In this document: in pieces, positions 63,804 through 64,000 of the stretch
How positions within the stretch are numbered: position 1 is the stretch's first letter
How the letters are laid out: the number at the start of each line of letters is the position of its first letter
From: an uncultured SAR116 cluster alpha proteobacterium
Lineage (GTDB): Bacteria; Pseudomonadota; Alphaproteobacteria; Puniceispirillales; Marisalimonadaceae
Length of the DNA stretch: 64,000 bases
Reading direction: 5' to 3'
NCBI GenBank assembly: GCA_902615025.1
Contig: CACMNV010000003.1
Coordinates: 62,001 to 126,000 of the forward strand
Notes under the pieces: generated by a model
The model's input: only the letters and a program-made list of their open reading frames with translations
Databases searched by the model: none
Told to the model about the DNA's origin: nothing
Position numbers and translations under genes: made by a program

Positions 63804-63889
63804 TTTAATATACCTTATTTGAAAATATTACTGATCTTAGATTATATATAGTATTATATAACATTAATTAAAGAACATTTAATAAATTA
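63804..63889. other. Short gap upstream of sufB
   Basis: Very AT-rich, with -10-like elements around TATATATAG but no convincing -35, Fur box, or IscR/RirA-type site that I can identify. It could be only an internal spacer of a longer operon. Confidence 0.4.
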
Positions 63890-64000
63890 TTAATTCCTAA
63901 CTTGAGGCTTTAATAAATATTTACCTTTTTGGATCCCACTAAACATTTGTTCAAGATCAGGATGATCAACTGGACCATTATCACTATCCATAATAATATT
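63890..64000 (-). CDS. C-terminal end of an upstream gene (partial, unidentified)
   Basis: On the minus strand the frame is open from the window edge to a TAA at 63890-63892, giving 36 residues that end in KGKYLLKPQVRN. An ATG at 63989-63991 would make a 33-residue product, but the frame continues beyond the edge, so this is more likely the tail of a longer protein in the suf operon. A regulator of the Rrf2/IscR kind would be expected there, but these residues alone do not show it. Confidence 0.5.
   Translation of the reverse strand, partial: NIIMDSDNGPVDHPDLEQMFSGIQKGKYLLKPQVRN

Overview
The window is a strongly AT-rich, gene-dense bacterial chromosome segment, and an alphaproteobacterium is by far the best reading. 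Evidence seen directly: a C4-pathway 5-aminolevulinate synthase, a GcrA cell-cycle regulator, an Atm1-type exporter at the end of a suf operon, a tig-clpP-clpX-lon-hup block, and a recA promoter carrying the alphaproteobacterial SOS operator GTTC-N7-GTTC. Short spacers, many overlapping genes and low G+C suggest a streamlined, probably marine plankton-type genome (inference). I cannot name the genus. A tRNA-His with an encoded G-1 and C73 argues against the Rhizobiales/Rhodobacterales/Caulobacterales group.

Layout. 1-13.5 kb is an accessory metabolic region. It holds an aldehyde dehydrogenase (cut by the window edge), a HisC-like aminotransferase, a 205-residue orphan protein behind a near-perfect Fur box, an operon of glyoxalase-fold protein / MFS exporter / TauD-type dioxygenase / metal-dependent hydrolase, a BT1-like transporter, and an aerobic benzoyl-CoA ('box') cluster: ligase, alpha/beta hydrolase, boxC, boxB. 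13.7-21.9 kb is mostly vitamin B12 work: cobT-cobS-cobC for nucleotide-loop assembly, then a cobalamin riboswitch controlling a BtuB-type receptor and a small membrane protein. Between them lie a decayed fragment of the benzoate-CoA ligase gene and an HtrA-like protein whose catalytic triad is gone. 22-28.5 kb is the protein-quality-control block plus tRNAs. 28.6-33.7 kb holds an aminotransferase, glnB-glnA and parE. 33.7-45.4 kb is mixed housekeeping (pepN, gcrA, an aroE-like gene, msrB, CDP-alcohol transferase, LysM protein, LOG hydrolase, aminotransferase, alaS) and one large protein I do not recognise. 45.4-49.6 kb is recA, dksA-like, hemA, hemH and tRNA-Gly. 49.6-55.7 kb holds a DMT permease, an unexported solute-binding-like protein, an orphan glnK, and queG-tgt-queA-kdsD. 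55.8-63.8 kb is nadK, convergent with a suf iron-sulfur operon ending in atm1.

How genes connect. Cobalamin is imported and remodelled rather than fully made here (no corrin-ring genes are visible), and QueG is a B12-dependent enzyme in the same window. Two PII proteins, both with Tyr51, and a glutamine synthetase with its adenylylation tyrosine indicate classical nitrogen signalling, although the glnK has no amtB partner. The suf operon, hemA/hemH and the Fur box make iron a recurrent theme. The box cluster has its oxygenase and lyase but no visible BoxA reductase or BoxD dehydrogenase. I found no CRISPR array, insertion sequence, prophage or integrase. I do not see a clear new multi-gene system; the best leads are the unrecognised 454-residue protein at 40183, the Fur-box orphan, the TauD/hydrolase operon and the incomplete box cluster.
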